Shown here in pieces: positions 15,073 through 21,743 of a stretch of DNA of 29,682 bases. The notes below the pieces were generated by a model that worked only from the letters and a program-made list of their open reading frames with translations, did no database searches and was not told the origin of the DNA. Numbering within the stretch: position 1 is the first letter of the stretch; the number at the start of each line of letters is the position of its first letter. The translations under genes were made by a program, and so were the position numbers. Source of the DNA: a virus; IMG/VR virus record IMGVR_UViG_3300044950_000174, positions 1 through 29,682 of that record; one strand, written 5' to 3'.

Positions 15073-16349
15073 TATTTTTCATCATAGATAGCATAAGTAC
15101 CGAATGGGGGATTCGGATTCTTATCACCATGAATGATCCAAGTTGTATCACAATAATCTGCATCACCCCAACTACCACAGGGATATCCATCAGTGAATAC
15201 AATCAATCGTTTGGGATCAATCGCATTCTCTTTCAAGTACGTAAAGATACAGTCAAAGTCAGTACCACCACCGCCCATTGGCTCATATTCTTCAATACTT
15301 TCCATATTCTCACTAGAGAAATCTTTCGGATTATATGTATCAGTATCAAAGCAGAATACGTGGACCTTATAACCATCAAACGCATCCATCATACCACCAA
15401 TTTCACCTAAGAATTGTTGGGCTTGTTTGTTGCTAATTGAACCTGACATATCAATAGATACGACAACATCAATTTCCTCTCCCGGTGTCATACCGGGCAT
15501 AATAGCATCCATATGCCAACCTCTGCGTGAGGGACGCATCCAACTGTAATCTGTACGAATAGCACTTGTCAGATTAGTTTGAATCAGTTCACGCCAAGGC
15601 ATAACTGGGTTAGTATGTTGACGGATCAATCGTTCGACACCTAAGGGCAACTGACCTGCTTCTGCACTTTGTGCGGCATTGATAATAGCTTGCTTAACTT
15701 CCTGACGTACACGTTCACGTTCCTCAGCACTCATTGAGGGACGTTTGCCTTTACCCTCTTTATCCCCATCACCTTCATTGTCACCGTCTCCGTCACCATC
15801 CATATGATCGTCAATCATCTGATCCAATAAATCTTCAATAGAGATTTTCTGAACGTTTTTCATCAAATCATCATAGATAGCTTCTGCGGCTTTACCATCA
15901 TATTTTGATTCATACAAACAAGGTACAGTAGTAATGAATTGGCCAACTTTGTGACGTTTCAAATCTGCATTGACTGCATAGTCATCGGCAATGTTCCAGA
16001 TTTCAGGATCACGATTATCACGGCGACCCATATGATCATACACAACGTGTAACACTTCGTGACCAACTAAAAATTCAACTTCTTTCGGCTTCAACATCAT
16101 AATGAAGCGACTATTATAATAAAACTTCTGACCATCAGTTGCCGCAGTACTACACCATAGATCGGCATTAACCAATTGCATACGTGTGGCAAGATTACCA
16201 AAGAATGAATGACGTAATAGTAAACCAATACGTGCGGTTACTAAACGTTCACGTGCCAGTGCATCAATTTTGCTATCTGTAGGTCCTACAAGATTCTCAA
16301 ATTTCTTACTGCGGCTACGTTTTTTAGTGGGATTAAGTACTTCGCTCAT
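15072..16349 (-). CDS. VWA-domain protein with N-terminal metallopeptidase-like domain (DUF2201-type)
   Basis: This 425-residue protein has two domains. Residues ~30-170 resemble the putative metallopeptidase domain that precedes VWA in this family, with the zinc motif HEVLH (H97, E98, H101) and ADDYAVN after it. A low-complexity acidic linker (DGDGDGDNEGDGDKEGKGK, ~183-201) follows. The C-terminal VWA domain has a MIDAS motif DMSGS (D300, S302, S304), GGGTD (T363) and FTDG (D387). Such proteins work with MoxR AAA+ ATPases as remodelling or insertion chaperones, and a MoxR gene lies just upstream at 16604-17704. A consensus sigma70 promoter and AAAGGACC ribosome binding site precede ATG 16349. 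Confidence 0.85.
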   Translation of the reverse strand: MSEVLNPTKKRSRSKKFENLVGPTDSKIDALARERLVTARIGLLLRHSFFGNLATRMQLVNADLWCSTAATDGQKFYYNSRFIMMLKPKEVEFLVGHEVLHVVYDHMGRRDNRDPEIWNIADDYAVNADLKRHKVGQFITTVPCLYESKYDGKAAEAIYDDLMKNVQKISIEDLLDQMIDDHMDGDGDGDNEGDGDKEGKGKRPSMSAEERERVRQEVKQAIINAAQSAEAGQLPLGVERLIRQHTNPVMPWRELIQTNLTSAIRTDYSWMRPSRRGWHMDAIMPGMTPGEEIDVVVSIDMSGSISNKQAQQFLGEIGGMMDAFDGYKVHVFCFDTDTYNPKDFSSENMESIEEYEPMGGGGTDFDCIFTYLKENAIDPKRLIVFTDGYPCGSWGDADYCDTTWIIHGDKNPNPPFGTYAIYDEK

Positions 16350-16375
16350 ATTGGTCCTTTACTGTTTATGTGTCT

Positions 16376-16404
16376 ATTATAGCAGAATTTCTATTTATTG
16401 TCAA
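16376..16404 (-). promoter_or_regulatory. Consensus sigma70 promoter for the VWA gene
   Basis: On the minus strand TTGACA (16404-16399) and TATAAT (16381-16376) are both perfect and 17 bp apart. The -35 overlaps the TGA stop of the 50-residue gene. Confidence 0.85.
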
Positions 16405-16553
16405 ATTGACAAGCCACGATAACCTGCATCAAATGCAATACGTGCGTAATCCTGTGCGGACTCAATAGCATACAAGGCCATTCCTTGGTCCTTTGATAAA
16501 CCTTTTGCTCGGGCACTTTGTCCCAATGCGTAAAAATATTTCTTACCTGACAT
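16401..16553 (-). CDS. 50-residue hypothetical protein
   Basis: This short gene lies between MoxR and VWA. It starts at ATG 16553 behind a strong AAAGGAATATA ribosome binding site and ends at TGA 16401-16403. The peptide begins MSGKKYFYALGQSARAKGLS and is predicted helical, with no membrane segment or export signal (KDQGMALYAIESAQDYARIA). The stop codon is part of the -35 element of the next promoter. The MoxR terminator ends within its ribosome binding site region. Its function is unknown. Confidence 0.68.
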   Translation of the reverse strand: MSGKKYFYALGQSARAKGLSKDQGMALYAIESAQDYARIAFDAGYRGLSI

Positions 16554-16563
16554 TATATTCCTT

Positions 16564-16598
16564 TAAAAAAAGGGTGAGCATATTGCTACACTCACCCA
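16564..16598 (-). terminator. Intrinsic terminator after the MoxR gene
   Basis: Stem GGGTGAG/CTCACCC (16591-16597 with 16572-16578) is followed by seven T residues on the minus strand. The T run abuts AAAGGAA, the ribosome binding site of the 50-residue gene, so readthrough would be needed to express that gene from upstream. Confidence 0.75.
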
Positions 16599-16603
16599 TA
16601 AAA

Positions 16604-17704
16604 TCATTCACCAGCTTGCACAATGTACTTGCCGTATTTCTTATGAAACTCATCAAAGTTTTTCAACTGACTTGGCTCAATCGGCAACTTGTAAGTTTTC
16701 AATGCAATTTTTGCACCCATTACAACTAACTCAGTTTCAAAGTTTGCCATAATGTAATTAAAGAAGTTGTCAGCCATTTCGTGGAACTTCTTACTGTCCA
16801 CTTTCTTATTCTCTAATGCATCACGCAATTCATAGCACATTGAAATAGTCAATGAGTACATAGCAGAAATTTCTTTAACTGCAAGGTCCTTAACTTTGCC
16901 TGACAAAATGTCAGAGGGCTCGGGCATACGACCTGCAACTTTGCGGTGTGCCGCAAACTTAACAGCAAGACCTTCACCAACTGCACCACTAATCAAATTG
17001 AACAATGTATCTGTATCAGTGTCATCCTCGTCATTCAACAAGTCACTAACAAAACACCAGCTACGTGGTGTAGCAAATGCACGTGAACTAGATTTGCCAT
17101 CAAACTCATACAGGTCCTGTTTAGCGAATGATAGATAACCCACAACGTCCTTGTGAATAGCTTTATTCACAGCCCAAGTCTGCCAAGCAGTAAAGTCGGC
17201 TCGCATTTCTAAGTGTAAGAAACGATTAGCGAGGGGCATCGGCATACGATATGTAACACCTTTGTCGCTATCACGATTACCTGCCGCAACGATAACAACA
17301 TTATCAGGTAGTACATACTTACCAACTCTACGATTCAAAATCAACTGATAGCCTGCTGCCTGAACTGCGGGGCTTGCACTATTCATTTCATCTAAGAATA
17401 GAACAACGATCGGGTATTGACTTGCTAATTCATCATCGGGTAAGTCAACTGGTGCCGCCCAATCCATTTTATTAATATCACGATTGAAGTATGGGATACC
17501 ACGAATATCAGTAGGTTCCATTTGTGCCATACGCAAGTCAATCATATGACCGCCTAGTTCTGCCGTAACTTCTGCTACAACTTCACTTTTACCGATGCCG
17601 GGCGGACCCCACAAAAAGAGTGGACGTTTTGCCTTGAAAGCTTTAAGAATAGCTTTGCGGGCTTGAACTGACGTAATCGTCAGATTATCTGATACTGATG
17701 CCAT
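16604..17704 (-). CDS. MoxR-family AAA+ ATPase
   Basis: This 366-residue ATPase has Walker A WGPPGIGKS (residues 32-40), Walker B VVLFLDEMNSA (D105/E106), sensor-1 VIVAAGNRDSD (N143) and an arginine in MPLANRF (~R162). MoxR ATPases pair with VWA proteins to remodel or activate target complexes; the metallopeptidase-like/VWA gene lies a short distance downstream, so the two are likely partners. Targets in a phage are unknown. It has a good ribosome binding site (CAGGAG) and two candidate sigma70 promoters, at 17736-17764 and 17838-17866. Confidence 0.9.
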   Translation of the reverse strand: MASVSDNLTITSVQARKAILKAFKAKRPLFLWGPPGIGKSEVVAEVTAELGGHMIDLRMAQMEPTDIRGIPYFNRDINKMDWAAPVDLPDDELASQYPIVVLFLDEMNSASPAVQAAGYQLILNRRVGKYVLPDNVVIVAAGNRDSDKGVTYRMPMPLANRFLHLEMRADFTAWQTWAVNKAIHKDVVGYLSFAKQDLYEFDGKSSSRAFATPRSWCFVSDLLNDEDDTDTDTLFNLISGAVGEGLAVKFAAHRKVAGRMPEPSDILSGKVKDLAVKEISAMYSLTISMCYELRDALENKKVDSKKFHEMADNFFNYIMANFETELVVMGAKIALKTYKLPIEPSQLKNFDEFHKKYGKYIVQAGE

Positions 17705-17735
17705 TAGATGCTCCTGTTGAAAATTTGATATATGA

Positions 17736-17764
17736 AGTATAGTCTAAAACTGATTTATTGTCAA
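17736..17764 (-). promoter_or_regulatory. Sigma70 promoter proximal to MoxR
   Basis: The minus strand has TTGACA (17764-17759), a 17-bp spacer and TATACT (17741-17736). It shares TTGACAATAAATC with the other early promoters here. Confidence 0.8.
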
Positions 17765-17827
17765 ATATTGAGTTGTTGTTTATTTACAACATCTATCCAT
17801 TTGATTAACTAGTCAGTTTTCTATCTT

Positions 17828-17841
17828 CAATACTAGTATTG
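17828..17841. promoter_or_regulatory. 14-bp perfect palindrome over a -10 element (possible operator)
   Basis: CAATACTAGTATTG is a perfect palindrome that overlaps the TACAAT -10 of the distal MoxR promoter. This placement would suit a dimeric repressor. A chance AT-rich palindrome cannot be excluded. Confidence 0.35.
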
Positions 17842-17866
17842 TATCACCGATTCGATTTATTGTCAA
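17838..17866 (-). promoter_or_regulatory. Distal sigma70 promoter upstream of MoxR
   Basis: The minus strand has TTGACA (17866-17861), a 17-bp spacer and TACAAT (17843-17838), placed directly after the stop of the 98-residue gene. A transcript from here would carry a long leader containing the proximal promoter. No small gene is seen in 17765-17837. Confidence 0.75.
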
Positions 17867-17867
17867 A

Positions 17868-18164
17868 TTACGGCAGTTTTGTGTATGCTCTACTCAGCAT
17901 AGTTTGCAATAGAGTGCTGGCCCTGCTTACGTTAAAATTTTCTTGACGATAGTGCCATTTTTTCTTACGTTCTGCTATTTCAAGTATGTCCATTAGTTGA
18001 TACTTGTCTTTTAGATTGTTTGTACCCATAAGCATTTTCTGCATATCTACAATATCTAAACTGTACTCTACCCATTTCATTGTACTATCGATTCTTTTCT
18101 TGGGAATCATTAGTGGCCCATCGATTGATTTTGTGTACTTCAATACATAATTTGCTATCTTCAT
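17868..18164 (-). CDS. Hypothetical protein, likely early
   Basis: This 98-residue basic helical protein starts MKIANYVLKYTKSIDGPLM and contains KKRIDSTMKWVEYSLDIVDM and AERKKKWHYRQENFNVS. No motif is recognised. It has its own consensus sigma70 promoter (18192-18220) and an AAGGACC ribosome binding site, so early expression by host RNA polymerase is likely. A small basic early protein could be a host-takeover factor, but this is speculation from context. Confidence 0.68.
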   Translation of the reverse strand: MKIANYVLKYTKSIDGPLMIPKKRIDSTMKWVEYSLDIVDMQKMLMGTNNLKDKYQLMDILEIAERKKKWHYRQENFNVSRASTLLQTMLSRAYTKLP

Positions 18165-18191
18165 AATAGGTCCTTAGTTAAGTGAAAGACT

Positions 18192-18220
18192 ATTATAGAC
18201 CCAAAATGATTTATTGTCAA
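18192..18220 (-). promoter_or_regulatory. Perfect consensus sigma70 promoter
   Basis: The minus strand has TTGACA (18220-18215) and TATAAT (18197-18192), 17 bp apart. It begins 2 bp after the stop of the 84-residue gene. Confidence 0.87.
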
Positions 18221-18221
18221 G

Positions 18222-18476
18222 TTATTTCATTAGATTTGCCATCAATACTAGTTTTTCTAAGTGATTGATAGCTTTGTTTATAACATCCACTCTGTCATCA
18301 AGCATAGAGTATTTGCCCGTTCTACGTAGATTGACTTCCAGTTTACTTAATTCACTTACCATTTTGTCAATGTTTTTGTGCATACGATGCAAGTCTGGAT
18401 TGTAACCAATGCCATTCATTTGACTGCTTATGTCACTGCTTACTTTATTCCAATCTAATGCACGTTCTATTTTCAT
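18222..18476 (-). CDS. Hypothetical small helical protein, likely early
   Basis: This 84-residue protein starts MKIERALDWNKVSSDISSQM and is nearly all helix in the second half (MHKNIDKMVSELSKLEVNLR, VDVINKAINHLEKLVLMANL). I see no known motif. No Shine-Dalgarno is clear. A weaker sigma70-like promoter (TTGACT, 17 bp, TAAAGT) lies between the porin terminator and its ATG. It belongs to the set of compact units each with its own promoter. Confidence 0.65.
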   Translation of the reverse strand: MKIERALDWNKVSSDISSQMNGIGYNPDLHRMHKNIDKMVSELSKLEVNLRRTGKYSMLDDRVDVINKAINHLEKLVLMANLMK

Positions 18477-18482
18477 ATCAAC

Positions 18483-18511
18483 ACTTTAACATAGTATGGA
18501 TATTTAGTCAA
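18483..18511 (-). promoter_or_regulatory. Sigma70-like promoter for the 84-residue gene
   Basis: The minus strand has TTGACT (18511-18506), a 17-bp spacer and TAAAGT (18488-18483). The -10 is weak. It directly follows the porin terminator. Confidence 0.55.
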
Positions 18512-18537
18512 CAAAAAAGGCACCGTAGTGCCTTTTA
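18512..18537 (-). terminator. Intrinsic terminator after the porin gene
   Basis: On the minus strand AAAAGGCAC pairs with GTGCCTTTTTT across a short CTACGG-type loop. Over 26 nt it is identical except for one loop base to the terminator at 19545-19570. Confidence 0.85.
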
Positions 18538-18553
18538 TTTTATCTCATTGAGA

Positions 18554-19435
18554 TTAGAAGCGATGTGTTACACCAACTCCAACTTGTTTTACGTCATTTG
18601 CTGTACCTGTAGCATCAACATTACGATAGTTAACACCCACCGCAGTACGCTTACTGAAGTTATAATCAGCACCCATTGCATAAGCTTTTACATCAGTGTT
18701 TGTTTTACCATAGCTTGCTTTAGCAGTTACTCGGCCAAATTGTTGACTTGCGCCAAACAAATCACCGGTACGTGCTACGGCACCTTTGTCATCACTATGT
18801 GAGTAAAATACTTGTGTATTGCCTAACTTTGCGCTACCAGCATACACTGTGCTTTGCTCAATACCTTGAGTATATTGTGCAACTGTTGCATTAATGCCAA
18901 ACAATTTTGCACTTGCACTATAGCTACTTGCTTCTGTACCTACACCATTTTGTGTGCGGTCATAAGTTGCAGTTACACCTTTGATTGGTGTTAATGCAAA
19001 GAATGTACCATTGCTGATACGTAGACCACGCAAGTTATGTACGTCACCAGCTACGCTACCATACAATGTGCCAAAAGCGTCATTGTTAGTAATTGCCAAG
19101 AAGTGACTGTGTAGATTGCGACCTAAATCGATGCTACCCATCTTGTTTGATAAACCAATTGTTGATTGGCGATCACCAAGTTTAGTATCTGCACCAGTGA
19201 TAGGATCATTGGCTCTTAAACTTGTATCTAATACTACACGAGCCTTCATACCACCAATGTTTTCATTTACTGAAATAGTGATGTTGCTTGTTGGATCAGT
19301 AGCTAGAGTTGTTTTGCTAGTAGCACCAATTTCAGTATTGTCAACGAATGTGCTGATTTTACCATTTAAATTAACTTGTGCTGTAGCAACCATTGTTGTT
19401 GCTGCCAATAATGTCGCTATTGCGATTTTCTTCAT
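18554..19435 (-). CDS. Gram-negative outer-membrane porin (betaproteobacterial type)
   Basis: This 293-residue protein has a Sec signal peptide (MKKIAIATLLAATTMVATA then QVNLNGK) and a mature beta-barrel pattern of alternating polar and hydrophobic residues (VNLNGKISTFVDN, TVAQYTQG, TAVGVNYRNV), ending in the aromatic C-terminal signature VGVTHRF used by the Bam machinery. The conserved segment MGSIDLGRNL and early barrel strands match the porin family common in Burkholderiales. It is somewhat short for that family. A porin is very unusual cargo for a phage genome. A TATAAATA octamer and strong AAAGGAAAA ribosome binding site precede it, and near-identical terminators flank it. It could change outer-membrane permeability or receptor presentation in infected cells. 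Confidence 0.88.
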   Translation of the reverse strand: MKKIAIATLLAATTMVATAQVNLNGKISTFVDNTEIGATSKTTLATDPTSNITISVNENIGGMKARVVLDTSLRANDPITGADTKLGDRQSTIGLSNKMGSIDLGRNLHSHFLAITNNDAFGTLYGSVAGDVHNLRGLRISNGTFFALTPIKGVTATYDRTQNGVGTEASSYSASAKLFGINATVAQYTQGIEQSTVYAGSAKLGNTQVFYSHSDDKGAVARTGDLFGASQQFGRVTAKASYGKTNTDVKAYAMGADYNFSKRTAVGVNYRNVDATGTANDVKQVGVGVTHRF

Positions 19436-19457
19436 AAGATTTTCCTTTAAAAATAAA

Positions 19458-19471
19458 CCTGATTTCTCAGG
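19458..19471 (-). other. Small hairpin in the porin mRNA leader
   Basis: CCTGA-TTTC-TCAGG forms a 5-bp hairpin between the late-promoter octamer and the ribosome binding site. It may protect or shape the 5' end of the porin mRNA. Confidence 0.35.
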
Positions 19472-19480
19472 CTAGACTAA

Positions 19481-19488
19481 TATTTATA
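19481..19488 (-). promoter_or_regulatory. T4-type late promoter octamer (TATAAATA) for the porin gene
   Basis: A perfect TATAAATA on the minus strand lies about 45 bp before ATG 19435, leaving a normal leader with a strong ribosome binding site. Confidence 0.65.
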
Positions 19489-19544
19489 GTGATTTTTATT
19501 GTTGATATAAAATAGTTGTTTGCGTAATAACGTATGCTTTATGG

Positions 19545-19570
19545 CAAAAAAGGCACCGAAGTGCCTTTTA
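19545..19570 (-). terminator. Intrinsic terminator after the DUF4214 gene
   Basis: Stem GGCAC/GTGCC with A and T runs on both sides, followed by TTTTTT on the minus strand. It is a near-copy of the terminator at 18512-18537. Confidence 0.85.
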
Positions 19571-19583
19571 ATAGTAGTATAGA

Positions 19584-20486
19584 TTACGCTACGAACGGAG
19601 TGTATTCGATACCAGTTGTTGCTAGTCCAACTAAACCAATAGTTGTTTCAAATGCGGCTAACTCACTTGCGGCTACTAAAACATCTGCTTGACTTAGATT
19701 ACTAGAAGTCATCCAAGTTGTGTATTCTGTAACTTGTGCTAATGTAGCATCAGTACCAAATACGTTTTTGTAAACGTGCTTGATAAATGTTTCATTGCTA
19801 ACACCACCGGCGTCAGTTTTGTAAGTATCAGTAGCGAGCAAGGCTGTTGCTAATTCTTTGTTAGTCCAACCTGCATCAGCAAGATGTATACCAATGCCTT
19901 TGTATGCATTAGTTACATCTGTTGTACCTAGTGCGGCTGCTAGTAATGCGTAAACATCACCTGCACGACCTGCGGCATCAAATGCGATACCTTTGTTGTC
20001 AAACACAACACGCTCATGGTCTGCTAATGTAAATGTAACATTAGTTGCGACTGTGCTTGCGGCTGTAATTTTGTCTGCTGTCTTAGTAATTGTGAAGTCT
20101 GTGCTTGCGCCATTTAGTGTGTATGTGTCAATGCCGGTAGTACCGGTTACATCAACAGCAACATCAACAGTGCCATCACCAACACGACCTGTACCAACAG
20201 CACCGAACGTAGCAATCTTACCTAATGTACCAACTGTCGCAACAGTTAATATCAGGTTGTTTGTAACGTTCACACCGCCAAGTGCAGAACCGAGAATAGT
20301 GATTGTATCACCGGCAACATAGCCAGAACCAGCACTTGCGGCTAGACTGTCTAAACTTGCTGTGTAAACACCGTTAGTTTTTACTACGTCAAAAACTGCA
20401 TCGACGCCTGCACCACCTGTCAAACCTGTAACGTTTTGATATGTTGCATTAATCGGCTTGTCTTTAATTGTAATTGTTGTTGTCAT
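19584..20486 (-). CDS. Surface-protein-like chimera: fibre-type repeat plus DUF4214 domain
   Basis: This 300-residue protein has no classical signal peptide. Residues ~25-90 resemble the Gly-rich beta repeat of phage fibres and bacterial surface proteins (SGYVAGDTITILGSALGG, then a TVATVGTLGKI strand). Residues ~118-172 match the motif common before C-termini of type I-secreted proteins (DTYTLNGASTDFTI, TLADHERVVFDNKGIAFD). Residues ~176-285 look like a DUF4214 pair: VYALLAAALG and FIKHVYKNVFGTD with WMTSSNLSQADVLVAASE. This build is typical of secreted S-layer or adhesin proteins in aquatic betaproteobacteria. In a phage it may be a virion decoration or a host surface factor. A sigma70 promoter and a CRP-type site lie upstream. 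Confidence 0.75.
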   Translation of the reverse strand: MTTTITIKDKPINATYQNVTGLTGGAGVDAVFDVVKTNGVYTASLDSLAASAGSGYVAGDTITILGSALGGVNVTNNLILTVATVGTLGKIATFGAVGTGRVGDGTVDVAVDVTGTTGIDTYTLNGASTDFTITKTADKITAASTVATNVTFTLADHERVVFDNKGIAFDAAGRAGDVYALLAAALGTTDVTNAYKGIGIHLADAGWTNKELATALLATDTYKTDAGGVSNETFIKHVYKNVFGTDATLAQVTEYTTWMTSSNLSQADVLVAASELAAFETTIGLVGLATTGIEYTPFVA

Positions 20487-20520
20487 AAATTTTCCTTTTT
20501 TATATAAAAATAACTCAATA

Positions 20521-20550
20521 AGTATATAGTATTTCTACTACCCCTGTCAA
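20521..20550 (-). promoter_or_regulatory. Sigma70 promoter for the DUF4214 gene
   Basis: The minus strand has TTGACA (20550-20545) and TATACT (20526-20521) with an 18-bp spacer. TATATA at 16 bp is an alternative -10. An AAAGGAAAA ribosome binding site follows near the ATG. Confidence 0.72.
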
Positions 20551-20569
20551 TACTAATATTTTACGCAGG

Positions 20570-20585
20570 TGTGACTGAAATCACA
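20570..20585. promoter_or_regulatory. CRP-type operator (TGTGA-N6-TCACA)
   Basis: TGTGA, CTGAAA, TCACA is a perfect match to the CRP half-site consensus with its 6-bp spacer. Its centre (20577.5) is about 61-62 bp upstream of the start point expected from the -10 at 20521-20526, the class I activator position. No CRP gene is in the window, so a host CRP/FNR-family protein would be the reader. Confidence 0.6.
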
Positions 20586-20637
20586 CGTTTAGCCGTAAAA
20601 ATCAACAATTTTCTTAATTCAACAGTATTTTTTACCC

Positions 20638-20645
20638 GATAAATA
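20638..20645 (+). promoter_or_regulatory. Late promoter octamer (GATAAATA) for the plus-strand radical SAM gene
   Basis: GATAAATA lies 17 nt before ATG 20663, with TTAAGG as the ribosome binding site in between, a normal leader geometry. Confidence 0.55.
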
Positions 20646-20662
20646 TCTATTTAAGGCAACAG

Positions 20663-21703
20663 ATGAGTAAAAAAATTTACACAAGAACCATTAATCCAGA
20701 CGGGGCAAGATTTTGTAACTCGCCTTGGAATACTGTATCTATTGCAAACGATACTAGGCCAGGTAGACCTCGACCAGGTGACGTTGAAATGTGTTTGTGT
20801 AGAGATTGGCAAACATCAGAACCTATAGGAAATATATTTGATAAACCGTTATCTGAAATATTCAACGATGTTATTGCAACAAAATTTAGAAACACAATAC
20901 TAGACCAATCTTTTAGTTATTGCGATACTAATATTTGTGGTAGGTATTGGGAAATGCCAAAGGTAGCATCGCTTGATTATGAAATTAATAAAATTAAAAA
21001 AACATTGCCTACTAACTTAGCACTAGGATTAGATTCTAATTGCAATTTATCTTGTGCTAGTTGTCGTAGTGAGAGTATATTCAGTCCTCAAATTGACGAG
21101 TCTGCTTGGCAAATTTTAACAAAATTGTCAGATGAGTATAAAGACTTTCAAGAACCTACCGAGATTAGCATAGACAGTAGTGGTGACATATTTGCGAGTG
21201 CTGTCTGGAGGAAATATTTAAATGGTAATAACATACCAAAATGTTTTAGATTTAGAATTACTACTAATGGCAATCTTATAACAAAAAATTTAGACCTAAT
21301 TGAAAATATTAAGGATCAGATTTCTGAAGTAACTGTTAGTTTAGACGCAGGTACTAGTGACACTTATAAAGAGGTTAGAGGTGGAAGTTTTAAGTTAGTA
21401 GTAGAAGGTATAGAAGCATTAGTAGGTATGGGAATTAGAGTAGGTACTCAATTTGTATTACAACAAAAAAATCACAAAGAAATAATAATTTACAGAGACT
21501 TAGCTAATAGTTTAAAAGTCAATTGGATAGGGCTAGCACAGATAGTACATTGGTTCCATATGTCTCCTGAATACTGGAATGCAAATAAACTTGAAGATAA
21601 TCCTAATATTGATTACAAATTGTTAGTTGAATCATTGCGTGAATTTTCTACCACATATAACGGAACAATGAGTGGTGGACTTTTAAAATTGATAAAAGAA
21701 TAG
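20663..21703 (+). CDS. Radical SAM protein with N-terminal SPASM/twitch domain
   Basis: This 346-residue protein starts with a cysteine-rich SPASM/twitch-like domain: FCNSPWNTVSIAND (C18), VEMCLCRDW (C44, C46), IGNIFDKPLSEIFND, then SYCDTNICG (C87, C92). The radical SAM core follows with CNLSCASC (C127, C131, C134), RITTNGNL and VTVSLDAGTSDTYKEVRGG. The auxiliary domain thus precedes the core, the reverse of most SPASM enzymes; this order is known from a family of twitch-domain radical SAM proteins also found in phages. The substrate is unknown, and peptide or sugar modification are both possible. It is on the plus strand, convergent with pstS. Confidence 0.85.
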   Translation: MSKKIYTRTINPDGARFCNSPWNTVSIANDTRPGRPRPGDVEMCLCRDWQTSEPIGNIFDKPLSEIFNDVIATKFRNTILDQSFSYCDTNICGRYWEMPKVASLDYEINKIKKTLPTNLALGLDSNCNLSCASCRSESIFSPQIDESAWQILTKLSDEYKDFQEPTEISIDSSGDIFASAVWRKYLNGNNIPKCFRFRITTNGNLITKNLDLIENIKDQISEVTVSLDAGTSDTYKEVRGGSFKLVVEGIEALVGMGIRVGTQFVLQQKNHKEIIIYRDLANSLKVNWIGLAQIVHWFHMSPEYWNANKLEDNPNIDYKLLVESLREFSTTYNGTMSGGLLKLIKE

Positions 21704-21720
21704 GGCACCAAGTGCCCCAC
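21700..21720. terminator. Shared hairpin between convergent radical SAM and pstS genes
   Basis: GGGCAC-CAA-GTGCCC starts inside the TAG stop of the plus-strand gene. On the minus strand it is followed by a T-rich stretch (TATTCTTTT), so it should end pstS transcription. On the plus strand no T run follows. Confidence 0.65.
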
Positions 21721-21743
21721 CCGTACTCTATCTTGTGTGCGGT

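Noticed and set aside
17765-17837. A small gene in the MoxR leader
   Set aside because: The only ATG gives a six-codon frame with no ribosome binding site. The stretch holds promoter elements and a weak hairpin only.
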